Shown here one piece after another: positions 62,561-64,000 of a stretch of DNA of 64,000 bases. The notes below the pieces were generated by a model. The model was not told the DNA's origin and made no database searches. It saw only the letters and a list, made by a program, of their open reading frames with translations. Location of the stretch: the NCBI RefSeq assembly GCF_032884065.1, contig NC_088879.1:18896038-18960037 (forward strand), written 5' to 3'. Both the position numbers and the translations under genes were made by a program. How positions within the stretch are numbered: position 1 is the first letter of the stretch; each line of letters starts with the position of its first letter. Source of the stretch: Artemia franciscana. Taxonomy: Eukaryota; Arthropoda; Branchiopoda; Anostraca; Artemiidae.

Positions 62561-62838
62561 TAACATCCAAAGACATCCTGATGTAAAAAAGGCCTGGAAA
62601 AAACCTACTTCGTAGGTTTTTTTTTAAACAATCAAAGAAACGATTATGCAACAAGCACCTGCATCTTTTAGAAAAAAATCCCTATTATGTAACACACAAG
62701 TAGACTATACCATTAAAGGGGTGCTATAGTATTTCGTAGGACCCAGGTGCGTGTAATAACATGTTGAAGGGGTAGTTGCTCCGTTTTACACCCCATATGA
62801 GTCTCTTTAAAGAGATTGACCCGTCACTACTTTTGACA
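62540..62838 (-). repeat. Right arm of long inverted repeat
   Basis: Inverse of 57812-58090. It contains an extra internal hairpin acctacttcgtaggt near 62603-62617. Confidence 0.8.
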
Positions 62839-64000
62839 AATGTTACGGAAGGGCAGGGTAAATCCCTACCCCCCTGGATACGGCTTTGCTATTTCCCCTT
62901 ACCAATTGCGAAGCACAACTACCCTAGAAATGCGGACAAACATCTTGGGCAAAATAGTAGAGTATTATATGAGTCAAAACACTGTTTGCGTCAAAATATA
63001 AATATATTCGTTTATTATAGGATACATAAACACACGTAACAAAACAAAAATCAAACAAATTTACAGTACATATACAGCATGGTGACAGAAATGGTATGGA
63101 CTATGTAAATTAAAATGACTTTTTCTTTTATACAGCGGCCACGTTGACAAGCAAAAGTTAATGGTCTTTAATTCGATAGAAGGTTTAAGTGTTTTTATTT
63201 TATTCCCTTATTTTGTTACTGATCAAAGAACCAATCAGACGAAAGTAACAAAACGGAAAAAACGCATACTCTCTTATGAGCATCAGAATCAAAGGGACTT
63301 TGATTGTATTACGGAGAAATACCCACTTCAAGAGTCTGGATGTTTTCAGATTATCGGATGACTGGGAGATCAAGTTCATGACACTAAATTAAGTTTTTTC
63401 AAATTTTACAGAGTTTTGAAAATAAGAGGTTTTAGAAATTTTCCTGTTAGAACAACTTTATATTCCATTTATTTCTGCAACATATTAAGTGTTTTTACAG
63501 TTTTTGCTCTAGAGCTATCGTTTTCCTTTCTTAGCTTTTCCTGGCGAGAAGATAATATTAGAGTTATAAATAAATGTTTTTTTTTTATTGTTGATGACTA
63601 CCTTATTCATTTCTTCTGCTGGTTATAGAAGAATCTACGATATTGGTTTTCTAAGAGAAAAAAAAAAGGTCAAAACCTCGGATTAGAGCGGGAATTCGAA
63701 TATTCAAATTAGAATATTCAAGATCCTCGACTTTGGTTTTTTTTACCATCCGTCCTCCATCCTCTTAAGCTTGATTTTACAACTTAGAACCTATGCACTT
63801 TATTTCTAACTGATTCAGTTACTTTCAATTTCTAATTCGTTTTTAAACCTTTCTTCTACACCAAAAACGAACGATGCTCTGATGCTTTTTTGATTTAGTA
63901 GATAAAGCTAGATGTATTTCGGAGTTTTTCAAGGGGAAAACGAAACGTATTGTGTCTTATTGCTTTATTAAATTGATCCAATTGTATTTTGTTGTCCTTA
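62839..64000. other. Intergenic, nothing recognised
   Basis: AT-rich sequence to the window end. One small palindrome (gaatattc..gaatattc, ~63698-63720) is seen. Confidence 0.5.

Larger units (their letters stand above)
57812..62838. mobile_element. Unclassified ~5-kb element with long terminal inverted repeats
   Basis: Arms 57812-58090 and ~62540-62838 are inverse copies with clear divergence. Shared blocks: 'agtagtgaagggtca', 'tctgtttaaagagac', 'ttattacacgcacctggg', 'ctatagc', 'gatgcaggtgctttt', 'gcataat.gtttcttt', 'caggatttctttggat' and 'ttacgtaatga'. Between them lie a small open frame (59060-59284), an inverted CA/TG minisatellite and direct repeats at 61.6-62.5 kb. Arms of ~280 bp are longer than in typical MITEs; large DNA transposons of the Polinton kind have such arms, but no diagnostic gene of that class was recognised. 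It looks old and defective. Ends and target duplication were not resolved. Confidence 0.45.

Overview
This is a stretch of AT-rich, repeat-dense animal nuclear DNA with no bacterial features. Evidence for a metazoan, probably an arthropod (possibly a crustacean): two eukaryotic tRNA-Ser(AGA) genes, several clades of LINE, Penelope-like retroelements (PLEs) with GIY-YIG endonuclease, Helitrons with a Pif1-type helicase, a hAT-type MITE, and long TA and CA microsatellites. I cannot name the species. No complete host protein gene is visible; two weak candidate exons are listed (55.5 kb minus, 43.8 kb plus).

Layout. 0-7 kb: tail of a foldback-type element (here 'FB1'), then TA arrays; a Helitron with an N-terminal 23-residue repeat protein and the C-terminal end of its helicase lies inside one TA array. 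7.5-10.3 kb: a minus-strand PLE interrupted by a ~460-bp repeat. 10.4-12.5 kb: a second Helitron-like element full of internal repeats and palindromes. 12.75-14.5 kb: full-length FB1. 15-21.7 kb: two PLEs head to tail, the first carrying a hAT MITE and a complete FB1. 21.9-24.0 kb: FB1 carrying a small Helitron; 24.0-25.0 kb: LINE fragment. 26-27 kb: minus FB1. 29.6-34.9 kb: rearranged PLE between two inverted pLTR-like ends. 36.3-37.9 kb: diverged satellite-like repeats. 38.8 kb: tRNA-Ser. 39.3-40.05 kb: 156-bp tandem array. 40.3-41.9 kb: FB1. 42.2-43 kb: LINE 3' end with 87-bp repeats. 45.4-48.3 kb: LINE, then FB1 copies to 50.4 kb. 51.1 kb: second tRNA-Ser; 51.5 kb: second hAT MITE. 52.4-55.1 kb: another LINE. 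57.8-62.8 kb: an unclassified element bounded by ~280-bp inverted repeats with a CA/TG-rich inverted minisatellite inside.

Most notable: (i) FB1, nine copies, whose head is a 127-bp perfect or near-perfect palindrome whose two arms vary together from copy to copy and whose 3' end is a short hairpin; (ii) hammerhead-ribozyme-like cores in five PLE terminal regions; (iii) precise nested insertions that give an order of events. All identifications come from reading the sequence; no database search was run.
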